From positions 1 through 36,292 of the forward strand of contig JAPKZA010000280.1 of the NCBI GenBank assembly GCA_026394015.1: a DNA stretch of 36,292 nucleotides, given 5' to 3'. The notes under the pieces are model-generated. The model had not been told where the DNA came from. It saw only the letters and a program-made list of their open reading frames with translations, and did no database searches. The position numbers and the translations under genes are program-made. Source of the stretch: Acidobacteriota bacterium (GTDB taxonomy: Bacteria; Acidobacteriota; Terriglobia; Bryobacterales; Bryobacteraceae). Below, one piece after another: positions 19,071 through 27,086 of this stretch. How positions within the stretch are numbered: the stretch's first letter is position 1; every line of letters starts with the position of its first letter.

Positions 19071-19832
19071 CTATGGATTAATTGATTCCGGCGCGGCCGC
19101 CCAGACGGCGCACCAGCCGTCTCGCTCTGTTTGAGCGAGGACGTTTAGTCCGGCGGTGAGTTCGGGGAGCTGATCCTTGAGGAATCCGCTGAGAAGGAGC
19201 GGAGCGGAGAGGCGGAGGAGATCGGGGAGGATTTCGCGCATCACCGCGAGGTGGATATTGCAGACGACGAGATCGGCGGCACCGGGGAGGACGGAGTTGG
19301 CCGAACCCTGCCAGACATGAGCGTGTTCGCGAGCGAGGGCGACCGCGGCCGGTTCGACATCACAGGCCCAGACGGTGGATGCGCCCAACGCTCGGGCGGC
19401 GGCGCTGAGGATTCCAGTACCGGTCCCGATGTCGAGGACGGTTTGGCCGGGGCGGAGCACCTGTTCGAGGAGTTCGAGGCAGAGTTGGGTGGTTTGATGC
19501 TCACCACCGCCGAAGACGTTGGCTCCGATCATCGAGAGGCGGAGGCGGCCGGGCGGGGTGGGATCGTCACGATCGGGCGGGCAGAGGAAAAAGCGCTCGC
19601 CGATGAGGAGGGGCTGCCAGTCGTCCCACCAGACGTGCCGCTGCTCGGGAGCCGATTCGACTTCGGAGGAGTGGGCGGCCGCGAATTTTTCAGCGGTGAC
19701 GGCGGAAGCGAAGAAGACCTGATAGCCAGCATCGTCTTCGACGACTCCCTGGATGGGGTAGTCGTCAGACCAGTCGGCGAGCAGGTCTTCCCACTCTTCT
19801 TCCGAACAGCGGAGGCGTACGGAGTAGTTCAC
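19071..19832 (-). CDS. prmA: Ribosomal protein L11 methyltransferase-like (PrmA family)
   Basis: 253 residues. SAM motif I is VLDIGTGTG (132-140), preceded by the PrmA signature GGGEHQTT (108-115, usually G-T-G-x-H-x-T-T). The acidic end of strand 2 is CDVEP, and the VVCNIH (189-194) plus LLLSGFL segments match motifs IV and VI of PrmA. It should methylate L11 or a related substrate on amino groups. The N-terminal 60 residues are shorter than the standard substrate-recognition domain, so a different target is possible. The GTG start overlaps the esterase stop as TAGTG, indicating translational coupling to two exported enzymes, an unusual setting for this housekeeping gene. Confidence 0.8.
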   Translation of the reverse strand: MNYSVRLRCSEEEWEDLLADWSDDYPIQGVVEDDAGYQVFFASAVTAEKFAAAHSSEVESAPEQRHVWWDDWQPLLIGERFFLCPPDRDDPTPPGRLRLSMIGANVFGGGEHQTTQLCLELLEQVLRPGQTVLDIGTGTGILSAAARALGASTVWACDVEPAAVALAREHAHVWQGSANSVLPGAADLVVCNIHLAVMREILPDLLRLSAPLLLSGFLKDQLPELTAGLNVLAQTERDGWCAVWAAAPESINP

Positions 19833-21061
19833 TATTCGCGGTTGAGCGCTTTGACGCGCCAGTAGGGTTTGGACTTTTCAGCCGGGTCCATGGAGTACGT
19901 TTCGCTGGTTTTGGCAGGGTCGTAACCGCGCCACAGCCAAGCGAGCGCTTCGGGGGCTTGGGCGTTGCCCTGGGCGGTGCTGTGTTGGCCGTTGCCGAAC
20001 GTGAAGTGGAAATCGTACTCCTTCATTTTCAGCGAATTGGCCATTTGGATGTTCTGGAGGGGCCAGGATCCATGGTTGTTTTCGAGATCGTTGGAGCCGT
20101 CCTGCAGCCAGACGCGGATGTTTTTGCGTTCGGATTTGCGGAGGAGGAAGGGGTAGATATTGCCACCTTCCTTCTTCCAGGGATCCCACTGAATGCTCGT
20201 GTAGGTGCCGATGCGGGAGAAGACGCGGGTGTAGCGCTGGGTATCGAACCAGGCGACGCTGAAGGCGCAGATGGCGCCGGAGCTTTCGCCCATGATGGCT
20301 CGGGAGTAGCCGTCCTGACGGATTTTGTACTTGGCTTCGACGTCCTTGATGATCTCTTCGCGGAGATAGCGGGCGTAGGTGTCGTCGACGCTATCGTATT
20401 GCACCGAGCGCATGCGGCGTTCGCCGATGAGGCCGGGGCTGATGAAGACGGTGATCATGACCGGGATTTTTTTCTGATGCGTGAGGTTGTCGAGGGTCGT
20501 GATGAGGCGCGAGTTGGAGTCGCGGCGGGCGTAGCCTTGACCGTCCTGGACGACGAAGAGGGGGGCGGCGGTTTGGGGGTCGTGTTGGGCGGGGACGTAG
20601 ATCCAGTAGTCGCTGACCATGCCGGGGTAGACCTTGCTCGTGTGCACGATTTTTTCGGAGAGTTTGCCCTGCGGGACGCCGGGCTGTTCGTAGGAGTCGG
20701 GTCCGAAGGAGGGGAAATCGGCGGGTGGTTTGGCTTTGCCGTCGATGGTCAGAGAGTAGTTATGGCCGGTTCCGGTGGGGAGTTTGGCGAGCGCGAACCA
20801 GAGGTCGGAGCCTTTGACGCGGCTGAGTTTGGGGCCGGGGGCGTCATTGATGGTCAAAGTGGGCAGGGCCTTGGCTTCGGCGGCGAAGAGGAAGTCGCGT
20901 TGGAAGCCGGAGAGGCCGCGGCCGTCCTTGATGATTTTGGCGAGGGCGGCCTTGAACTCGGGTGAGTTGGGGGACTTCTTGGCCAGGTTCAGTAGATCCT
21001 GGGCGGGTTCGGCGGCCGCGAGCGAGGCGGCGAGGAGGAGCGAGATCAATATCGTTTTCAT
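19832..21061 (-). CDS. Exported esterase, alpha/beta hydrolase of the esterase D/Fes type
   Basis: 409 residues with a signal peptide ending near residue 17 (LLLAASLAAA). After about 130 N-terminal residues of separate structure comes an alpha/beta hydrolase domain: SDYWIYVPA, LFVVQDG (171-174), the nucleophile elbow G258-E-S260-S-G262, an acid in DGSNDLE (D321 or D325) and H360 in GNGQHST. This pattern matches esterase-D-fold enzymes (siderophore esterase, feruloyl esterase, mycolyltransferase relatives). The substrate is unknown. Its ATG overlaps the ggt stop as ATGA, and its stop overlaps prmA, so the three genes form one operon. Confidence 0.88.
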   Translation of the reverse strand: MKTILISLLLAASLAAAEPAQDLLNLAKKSPNSPEFKAALAKIIKDGRGLSGFQRDFLFAAEAKALPTLTINDAPGPKLSRVKGSDLWFALAKLPTGTGHNYSLTIDGKAKPPADFPSFGPDSYEQPGVPQGKLSEKIVHTSKVYPGMVSDYWIYVPAQHDPQTAAPLFVVQDGQGYARRDSNSRLITTLDNLTHQKKIPVMITVFISPGLIGERRMRSVQYDSVDDTYARYLREEIIKDVEAKYKIRQDGYSRAIMGESSGAICAFSVAWFDTQRYTRVFSRIGTYTSIQWDPWKKEGGNIYPFLLRKSERKNIRVWLQDGSNDLENNHGSWPLQNIQMANSLKMKEYDFHFTFGNGQHSTAQGNAQAPEALAWLWRGYDPAKTSETYSMDPAEKSKPYWRVKALNRE

Positions 21062-22653
21062 GGTTTCCAGAAATTTTCGGGTTCGGGGATGGCTGCTCCG
21101 TCTTTGCGGGGATCAGAGGCGCCGGATTTGACTTTGGTTTTGCGGTCGAAGGCGACGGCTTGGCCGCCGCCCATACGGTAAGAGTATGCCGGACGGATGT
21201 CGACCAAGTGGCCGAGATTTTTGAGTTGGTCGATGGCCGGGGCGGGGAAGCGATTTTCAATGAGGACGGAGCAGCCTTCGGGGATGGGGCGGGTGAAGCG
21301 GGGCGATTCCATCGCTTCCTGAATATTCATTTTCTCGTCGATGATGTAGGAGACAAACTGCGCGTGGGCCTGGGCTTGATTGAAGCCGCCCATGATGCCG
21401 AAGGCGACGCGTTGGTCTCCATAGGCGAGGAAGCCGGGGATGATGGTGTGGAGCGGGCGTTTGTGTGGGGCGACGTGATTGATGTGGTTGGGGTCGGCGT
21501 CGAAGAGTCCGCCGCGGTCGTGGAGGTGGAAGCCGAATTCGTCGGTGGCGATGCCGGAGCCGAATTTGTTGAAGATGGATTGGATCCACGAGACCATGTT
21601 TCCGTCTTTGTCGACGATGGCGAGGTAGATGGTGTTTTTGAGTTTGGAGGGTTCGGCGGCGGCGAGGTCGCAGCGGGCGCGGGCGGGGTTGATGAGCTTG
21701 GCGCGTTCGGCGGAGAAGGATTTGGAGAGGAGGGCGGCGGTGGGGATCGTCGCGAATTTCGGGTCGGTGACATAACGGCGGAGGTCGAGGACGGAGAGTT
21801 TTTGGGCTTCGATTTTGTAGTGGAGGTCGAGTTGGGAAGAGGGGCGAAGCTCCATGATGTTGAGCATTTCGAGGGCGGAGACGCCTTGGCCGTTGGGGGG
21901 GAGTTCCGAGACGCGGGCTCCGCGGTAGGTGGTGGAGATGGGTTCGACGAATTCGCTGGCGTACTCGGTGAAGTCGTTGGGGGCGAGGAGGCCTCCCAGG
22001 CGTTGGGAGGTCTTGATGATGTCGGCGGCGAGGGGACCTTTGTAGAAGCCGTCGCGCCCTTGGCGGGCGATGATTTCGTAGGCGCGGGCGAGTCCGGGCG
22101 TTTTGAAGATTTCGCCGACGGCGGGGACGGGGCCGGACCATTTGGAAACACCGCTTGTGGCCCAGTCTTCGTGAATGATTTCGGTGACGGGGAAGCCTTG
22201 GCGGGCATAGTGGATGGCGGGGGCGAAGAGGTCGGCCCAGGGGAGGCGGCCGAACTTCTGGTGCATTTTCCACCAGCCGTCGACGGCACCGGGGACGGTG
22301 ACGGAGTGGATACCGTTGAAGCCTCCGGGGGGAGTGGCGGTCATTTTGGCGGGGGCCCAGCCGCTGGCGTTGAGGCCGGTGAGTTTTTCGGATTTGGCGT
22401 CGTAGTGGATCGCGAAGAGGTCTCCGCCGATGCCGCACATCATGGGTTCGACGACGCCGAGGACGGCGTTGGCAGCGATGGCGGCGTCGACGGCGGAGCC
22501 ATTGCGGGCGAGGATCTGGGCGGCGACCTGGGAGGCGAGGGTTTGGCTGGTGGCGGCGACTCCCTGGGTCGTCAGAATCATGGAGCGGGATTGCCAGCGT
22601 TCCTGAGCGGAAAGGGCCGACAGAAGGGTGAGGAAAAGCAGAAGGCGATACAT
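21058..22653 (-). CDS. ggt: Secreted gamma-glutamyltransferase
   Basis: 531 residues with a signal peptide (MYRLLLFLTLLSALSA). The large-subunit motif NGSAVDAAIAAN and EPMMCGIGGDLF, then the autoprocessing site with predicted nucleophile T341 (KLKN/TIYLAIVDKDG), fit the Ntn-hydrolase gamma-glutamyltransferase family; MGGFNQAQAHAQFV and the C-terminal YRMGGGQAV are also conserved. The enzyme cleaves gamma-glutamyl bonds, for example in glutathione, releasing glutamate and Cys-Gly in the periplasm. It heads the ggt-esterase-prmA operon and is divergent from the aldo/keto reductase across only 48 bp. Confidence 0.93.
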   Translation of the reverse strand: MYRLLLFLTLLSALSAQERWQSRSMILTTQGVAATSQTLASQVAAQILARNGSAVDAAIAANAVLGVVEPMMCGIGGDLFAIHYDAKSEKLTGLNASGWAPAKMTATPPGGFNGIHSVTVPGAVDGWWKMHQKFGRLPWADLFAPAIHYARQGFPVTEIIHEDWATSGVSKWSGPVPAVGEIFKTPGLARAYEIIARQGRDGFYKGPLAADIIKTSQRLGGLLAPNDFTEYASEFVEPISTTYRGARVSELPPNGQGVSALEMLNIMELRPSSQLDLHYKIEAQKLSVLDLRRYVTDPKFATIPTAALLSKSFSAERAKLINPARARCDLAAAEPSKLKNTIYLAIVDKDGNMVSWIQSIFNKFGSGIATDEFGFHLHDRGGLFDADPNHINHVAPHKRPLHTIIPGFLAYGDQRVAFGIMGGFNQAQAHAQFVSYIIDEKMNIQEAMESPRFTRPIPEGCSVLIENRFPAPAIDQLKNLGHLVDIRPAYSYRMGGGQAVAFDRKTKVKSGASDPRKDGAAIPEPENFWKP

Positions 22654-22701
22654 TCGGGCAATCTGAAGTTATATCATGCAAGAGGTAGGGGGCATTCCAA
22701 T

Positions 22702-23571
22702 TTGCAGCGTCGAAATTTTCTGACTCGATCGGCGGCGATTGCCGCGGGCATTTCGCTTCATCGTTTTCCGTATCCGTTGTTTGCGAATCCGGTTAAAAAG
22801 TTGGCGACGGATCGGATTGAACTGGGGCCGAAGAAAGTCGTTTTGAGTCGGCTCGCGATGGGGAGCGGGACGAATGGTGTGGGTGGTTCTTCGAATCAGA
22901 CGCGGAAGCTAGGGGTGCAGGGGCTGGCGGATTTGTTTCGGGCTGGCTATGACACGGGGCTGAATTTCTTTGACGCGGCGGACCAGTACGGGACGCATCC
23001 GCATGTGCGGGCGGCGTTGAAGGGATTGCCGCGGGAGAAGGTGACGTTGCTATCGAAGACGCGCGCTTCGACGGCGGCGGAGATGCGGGCGGATCTGGAT
23101 CGCTTCCGGCGTGAGTTGAATACGGACTATATCGACATTTTGCTGTTGCACTGCATGCTCGATAAAGACTGGAACGAGAAGAAGCGCGGGGCGATGGACG
23201 TGATCAGCGAGGCGCAGGAGAAGGGCATCATCCGGACGAAGGGAACTTCGTGCCATACGCTGGAGGCGCTGAAGACGGCGGCCGTGGAGCCGTGGGTGGA
23301 AGTCGATCTGGCGCGGATCAATCCGGCCGGGGTGGCGATGGACGCCAAGCCCGAAGTGGTGATTGGCGTACTGCGCGAGATGAAGGCCGCGGGGAAAGGT
23401 ATCATCGGGATGAAGATTTTTGGCGCGGGCAAGCTGCGGGGTAAGCCCGATGAATGCTTGCAGTTCGCGTTGGGTTTGGATTGCGTGGATGCTTTCACGA
23501 TCGGCAGCGAAAGCCGGGCGGAGATGGAAGACCTCGTGAATAAGATTCCCGCGGCCAGTGTCCGCGGATAG
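22702..23571 (+). CDS. Tat-exported aldo/keto reductase
   Basis: 289 residues from TTG 22702, preceded by an AGGTAGGGGG ribosome site. The N-terminus is a twin-arginine signal (QRRNFLTRSAAIAAGISL). The (beta/alpha)8 domain keeps the full AKR tetrad: D91 (NFFDAADQYG), Y96, K119 (LLSKTR) and H150 (ILLLHCM). Cofactor is probably NADPH, folded in before Tat export. No ATG in this frame is usable: the ATG at 22676 is out of frame. It heads a run of four plus-strand genes with gaps of 30, 28 and 4 bp, suggesting an operon for periplasmic redox work. Confidence 0.85.
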   Translation: MQRRNFLTRSAAIAAGISLHRFPYPLFANPVKKLATDRIELGPKKVVLSRLAMGSGTNGVGGSSNQTRKLGVQGLADLFRAGYDTGLNFFDAADQYGTHPHVRAALKGLPREKVTLLSKTRASTAAEMRADLDRFRRELNTDYIDILLLHCMLDKDWNEKKRGAMDVISEAQEKGIIRTKGTSCHTLEALKTAAVEPWVEVDLARINPAGVAMDAKPEVVIGVLREMKAAGKGIIGMKIFGAGKLRGKPDECLQFALGLDCVDAFTIGSESRAEMEDLVNKIPAASVRG

Positions 23572-23601
23572 ACTGTAGATCATTTTTAGGGAGAAACAAT
23601 T

Positions 23602-24120
23602 ATGAAGAAATGGATTTTGGCGAGTGTGGCGACGCTAGCGCTGAGCGCGGTGTTGGTTGGCCAGGGCAAGACCCCGATTCTGCAGCCGCAGATGGCTCCG
23701 GTGGGCGATCCGACCTACAAGAAAGCCATGGGCAAGATAGGAGAGAAGGCCGAGGGTTGGTCGCAGACCAGCGTGGCGGCCGGGGTTGACGGTAAGCCGA
23801 TGACCGGGAAGACCGTGACGATGACGGGCGAACTGGTGGACTTCTCGTGCTACCTGCAATTGGGTAAGCATGGCGAGAAGCATCGGGCTTGCGGCCAGAA
23901 GTGCGCGAAGTCGGGGCAGCCGATTGGTTTGCTGACGGCGGACGGCTCGCTGTACATGGTGATGGAAGAGGAGCATGATCCGCGGCGCGACGGCTTGACG
24001 ATGTCGGATTTCCGGACGGCGGCTTCCGACCATATGGCGCACATCATGGAAGTGACGGGGACGATGACCCAGCACGGCGGCTACAAGGCGATTTACGTCG
24101 CTGGCTACGTGAAGAAGTAG
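23602..24120 (+). CDS. Exported Cys/His-rich protein of unknown function
   Basis: 172 residues, ATG preceded by AGGGAGA. Residues 1-20 are a signal peptide (MKKWILASVATLALSAVLVG). A beta-rich domain starts at residue 70 (TVTMTGELVDFSC) and ends VTGTMTQHGGYKAIYVAGYV, compatible with an OB-like barrel. Inside it lies C83-x6-H90-x3-H94-x2-C97-x3-C101, then SGQPIGLLTADGSLYMV and H125, H144, H147, H158. This spacing could bind copper, zinc or heme; there is no CxxCH. I do not recognise a named family, although similar secreted proteins occur in Acidobacteriota. Its place just before a cytochrome c peroxidase suggests metal or electron handling. Confidence 0.8.
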   Translation: MKKWILASVATLALSAVLVGQGKTPILQPQMAPVGDPTYKKAMGKIGEKAEGWSQTSVAAGVDGKPMTGKTVTMTGELVDFSCYLQLGKHGEKHRACGQKCAKSGQPIGLLTADGSLYMVMEEEHDPRRDGLTMSDFRTAASDHMAHIMEVTGTMTQHGGYKAIYVAGYVKK

Positions 24121-24148
24121 TTTTTTCGATAACGGAGAAGAGAAAACC

Positions 24149-25162
24149 ATGAAGTTGGCGCGCATACTGCCTTTGATTTGTCTGATTGGTGCGGCGGTCG
24201 TGGTCGGCCAAAGCAGCAAGAACACGTTTCGCGTTCCGTTGGGTCTGACGCCGATGATGTGGCCGAAAGATAACGCCTACTCCCCGGAGAAGGCGGAGTT
24301 GGGCCGTTTGTTGTACTACGACAAGCGGGTTTCGGCCGATAATACGGTGGCCTGTGCTTCCTGCCATGCGGCGGAGAAGGCATTTACGGACAACCTGCCG
24401 GTGTCGGTGGGGATACGGGGACAGAAGGGAGGCATGAGCGCGCCAACGGTTATCAACCGGGGCTATGGCCAGTTGCAGTTTTGGGATGGCAGGGCGGGGT
24501 CGTTGGAAGCGCAGGCCGTTGGGCCTATGGCGAACCCGATTGAGATGGGACATTCGCACGAAGGTGTGGTGACGCGGCTGCGGAAGATTACCGGTTATCG
24601 GACGATGTTCAAGCAGGTGTTTGGGACCGAAGAGTTTGATCTGGACATGATTGCGAAGGCGATCGCGACTTTCGAACGGACGGTGGTGAGCGGGAACTCG
24701 CCTTACGATAAGTATCGGGCGGGGAACAAGGGCGCCTTGACGCCGGCGCAGGTTCGCGGGTGGAACGTTTTTACGACCAAAGCCAAGTGCGATGCTTGCC
24801 ATGAAGGGGTGAACTTCACCTTGAACGCCTTCCACAATTTGGGCGTGGGTAGCGAGAAGGCGAAGCCGGACGAGGGCCGTTTTGCGGTGACGAAGGATCC
24901 GGCGGATTGGGGCACGTTTAAGACCCCGACGCTGCGCGAGGTTGCCAAGACCGCTCCGTACATGCACGACGGGAGCTTGGCGACGCTGGAAGAGGTTGTT
25001 GATTACTACGACAAGGGTGGGGCGAAGAACAAGAATTTGGACGAGCGGTTGAAGCCGCTGCAGTTGACGGCGGCGGAGAAGAAAGATCTGGTAGAGTTCA
25101 TGAAGTCGCTGAACGGCGAAGGCTGGCAGCACTTGACCGAACCGAAGTCGTTTCCCCAATAA
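24149..25162 (+). CDS. Diheme cytochrome c peroxidase / MauG-family protein
   Basis: 337 residues, signal peptide 1-20. Two heme c attachment sites: C69-A-S-C72-H73 and C214-D-A-C217-H218. WDGRAGSLEAQAVGPMANPIEM and TPTLREVAKTAPYMHDGSLATLEEVVDYY are family signatures; M272 is the likely distal ligand of the electron-transfer heme. Periplasmic members reduce hydrogen peroxide or, as in MauG, oxidise protein side chains. Start is ATG 24149 with GGAGAAGAG upstream. The gene lies 28 bp after the Cys/His-rich protein and 4 bp before the binding lipoprotein. Confidence 0.93.
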   Translation: MKLARILPLICLIGAAVVVGQSSKNTFRVPLGLTPMMWPKDNAYSPEKAELGRLLYYDKRVSADNTVACASCHAAEKAFTDNLPVSVGIRGQKGGMSAPTVINRGYGQLQFWDGRAGSLEAQAVGPMANPIEMGHSHEGVVTRLRKITGYRTMFKQVFGTEEFDLDMIAKAIATFERTVVSGNSPYDKYRAGNKGALTPAQVRGWNVFTTKAKCDACHEGVNFTLNAFHNLGVGSEKAKPDEGRFAVTKDPADWGTFKTPTLREVAKTAPYMHDGSLATLEEVVDYYDKGGAKNKNLDERLKPLQLTAAEKKDLVEFMKSLNGEGWQHLTEPKSFPQ

Positions 25163-25166
25163 ATCC

Positions 25167-26141
25167 ATGTTGAAACAGATGATGACGCGCGCGTGGTTTC
25201 TCCGCGCAGGAGTGGCGGCGGCTACGTTTACGGCAGCGGGCTGCAATCAGAGCAAGAAGCGGCAGATTGCGGTGATCCCGAAGGGACGGGCGCATGTGTT
25301 CTGGCAGAGCGTGCACGCTGGATCGGTGAAAGCGGCGCGGGAGAGCGATGTGGAAGTGATCTGGAACGGTCCGGCGACCGAGACGGATTTCAACGCGCAG
25401 ATTCAGATTATGGACGCCATGATCAATCGTAAAGTGGACGCGATTTGCGTGGCCCCGATTGATAAGAAGGTGATGGTGAGCGCGGTGGAACGGGCGATGC
25501 GGGAGAAGATTCCGGTGATCATTTTTGACTCCGGGATTGATACTGAGCAGTTTATATCGCAGGTGATGACCGACAACAAGGAAGCAGGACGGGTGGCGGC
25601 ACGGCGGATGGGGGAGATCCTGGGGGGGAAGGGTAAGGTGATTATGGTGGCGGTGCAGCCGGGGGGCGGTTCGACGATGCTGCGGGAGGAGGGCTTCGAA
25701 GAAGAGATCAAGAAGTTCCCGGGGATTCAACTCGTCGACAAGCGGTATGGGATGTCGGACTATGCGAAGAGCTTGCAGGTGGCCGAGAACATGCTGACGG
25801 CTTTTCCGGACGTGGCGGGGTTGTTTGCTTCGAACGAATCGAGTGCGGCTGGGGCGGCGCAGGCGCTGAAAGCGCGGGCTGGGAATAAGGTGAAGGCGGT
25901 GGGGTTTGATTCGAGTCCGGCGCTTGTGGCGGATTTGAAGGCGGGCGTTTTTGACTCGCTCGTCGTGCAAGACCCATTTCAAATGGGCTATCAATCGGTC
26001 CAGAACGCGATGAAGTCGATCAACGGACTGCCGGTGGAAAAGATCAACAACATGCCGCCCCAACTGGTGACCCAACAGAACGTGGGGCTAGCGGAGATTC
26101 AGGCGAAGCTGAATCCCGATTTGAAGAAGTACCTGGATTAA
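25167..26141 (+). CDS. Sugar-binding periplasmic lipoprotein (Peripla_BP_4, RbsB-like)
   Basis: 324 residues with a lipoprotein signal; C26 in TAAGC is the probable lipidation site. Arginines in the n-region and WFLRAGVAAATF give the hydrophobic stretch. The mature protein is a type I periplasmic-binding fold: IAVIPKG, VFWQSVHAGSVKAA, QIQIMDAMINRKVDAICVAPID, IPVIIFDSGID, VQPGGGSTMLREEGFEE, VAGLFASNESSAAGAAQAL and VKAVGFDSSP. Ribose/galactose-type ligands are usual for the family. No ABC ATPase or permease lies nearby, so it is an orphan, and its 4-bp distance to the peroxidase gene implies co-expression. There is no Shine-Dalgarno sequence, so translation probably depends on coupling. Confidence 0.88.
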   Translation: MLKQMMTRAWFLRAGVAAATFTAAGCNQSKKRQIAVIPKGRAHVFWQSVHAGSVKAARESDVEVIWNGPATETDFNAQIQIMDAMINRKVDAICVAPIDKKVMVSAVERAMREKIPVIIFDSGIDTEQFISQVMTDNKEAGRVAARRMGEILGGKGKVIMVAVQPGGGSTMLREEGFEEEIKKFPGIQLVDKRYGMSDYAKSLQVAENMLTAFPDVAGLFASNESSAAGAAQALKARAGNKVKAVGFDSSPALVADLKAGVFDSLVVQDPFQMGYQSVQNAMKSINGLPVEKINNMPPQLVTQQNVGLAEIQAKLNPDLKKYLD

Positions 26142-26142
26142 G

Positions 26143-26352
26143 CTAACTGGTCGAGGAAGCTTGCGTAAGGTTGGACTGTACTTTTGAAAAGATCGAGCTG
26201 ATGTTGGGGCCGATAGTGGTAGGAAAGGTAGCGCCGATGGCGACCGCGATGAACGCGGCCATCAAGGCGTACTCGATCAAATCCTGTCCGTTTTTGTCAT
26301 TTGCTTGGCGGCGGAAGAGTTGGCCGAGCTTGATTCTGAATTTTCCCAGCAT
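26143..26352 (-). CDS. Flp/Fap-type pilin
   Basis: 69 residues from ATG 26352, which follows AGAGG by 8 bases; an upstream ATG (26397) adds residues unlike a pilin leader. The N-terminal leader MLGKFRIKLGQLFRRQANDKNG is rich in basic residues. Cleavage is expected after G22, giving the mature QDLIEYALMAAFIAVAIG, the invariant Flp motif with E and Y. The rest is a short Gly/Ser-rich tail. It would be processed by a TadV/CpaA peptidase and assembled by a Tad secretion system, none of which is in the window. It ends 1 bp from the convergent lipoprotein gene. Confidence 0.9.
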   Translation of the reverse strand: MLGKFRIKLGQLFRRQANDKNGQDLIEYALMAAFIAVAIGATFPTTIGPNISSIFSKVQSNLTQASSTS

Positions 26353-26467
26353 GGACTTGGCCTCTTGAACTTGTATTAGGACATCTCCATGTTGCACTTA
26401 AGGGCGCTGAAGATACAAGAACCCTTTGGCTTTAGAACCTTATCCGATTCACCTTAGTACGACGAAT

Positions 26468-27052
26468 TTAGATGAGGGGGTCGGGTAGGCCGAGGCGGCT
26501 TCGGATGTCCGAGTAGATGTCGGAGATGCTGCGGGTGGCGTCGACAGTGACCAGGACGCCCATGCGGTCGTAGAGTTCGAGCAGGGGCTTGGTTTTTTCG
26601 TGATACTCGCGGAGGCGGGTTTTGAGGGCCTCGGGATTGTCGTCGGCCCGCTTGGTGAAGCCGGAGCCTTGGCCCATCTTGGCGCGGTACATCACGCGCT
26701 GGTAGACGACTTCGTCAGCCAGTTCGAGGTAGATGACTTTGTCGAGGTTCCAGTTTTCGAACAGGTACTCGGCTTGGGCTCTGGTGCGGGGGAAACCGTC
26801 GAGGACAAAGCCGTAGTTCCAATCGTGTTGGTCGAGGCGTTCACGGACGACGCGTTCGACGATTTCGTCGGGGACGAGGACGCCGGCGTCTGTGATGCGG
26901 CGAATGCGGGCCGCGAGTTTGGTGTGGTTGGTCACATTCCAGCGGAAGATTTCGCCGATCGAGATATGAACGAGGTCGTAGTCTCGACAGAGTAATTCAC
27001 TCTGTGTGCCTTTACCCGAACCTTGGGGGCCGCAAATAACGTACTTGTGCAT
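26468..27052 (-). CDS. Adenylate kinase-family nucleoside monophosphate kinase (short form)
   Basis: 194 residues. P-loop GPQGSGKGTQ (8-17), NMP-binding region, DGFPRT (85-90), and the LID arginine in KRADD (R135). The LID is the short type without zinc cysteines. The region normally reading I-S-T-G-D-x-x-R is ISIGEIFR (30-37), so the threonine and aspartate that help bind AMP are changed to I and E. It should transfer phosphate from ATP to AMP or another NMP, but the substitutions leave room for a different acceptor. It lies 34 bp after the aldehyde dehydrogenase, at the end of that transcript. Because a chromosomal adk usually sits beside secY, this is likely an additional copy; that is inference. 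Confidence 0.8.
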   Translation of the reverse strand: MHKYVICGPQGSGKGTQSELLCRDYDLVHISIGEIFRWNVTNHTKLAARIRRITDAGVLVPDEIVERVVRERLDQHDWNYGFVLDGFPRTRAQAEYLFENWNLDKVIYLELADEVVYQRVMYRAKMGQGSGFTKRADDNPEALKTRLREYHEKTKPLLELYDRMGVLVTVDATRSISDIYSDIRSRLGLPDPLI

Positions 27053-27086
27053 TGTTAAGATTTGATGGCGACGAGGCCGCCCTACA

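Noticed and set aside
20962-22701. A long plus-strand open frame running into the aldo/keto reductase
   Set aside because: The part before 22702 is antisense to ggt and is low-complexity Gly/Glu/Asp. The reductase begins at the TTG with a ribosome site and a Tat signal.
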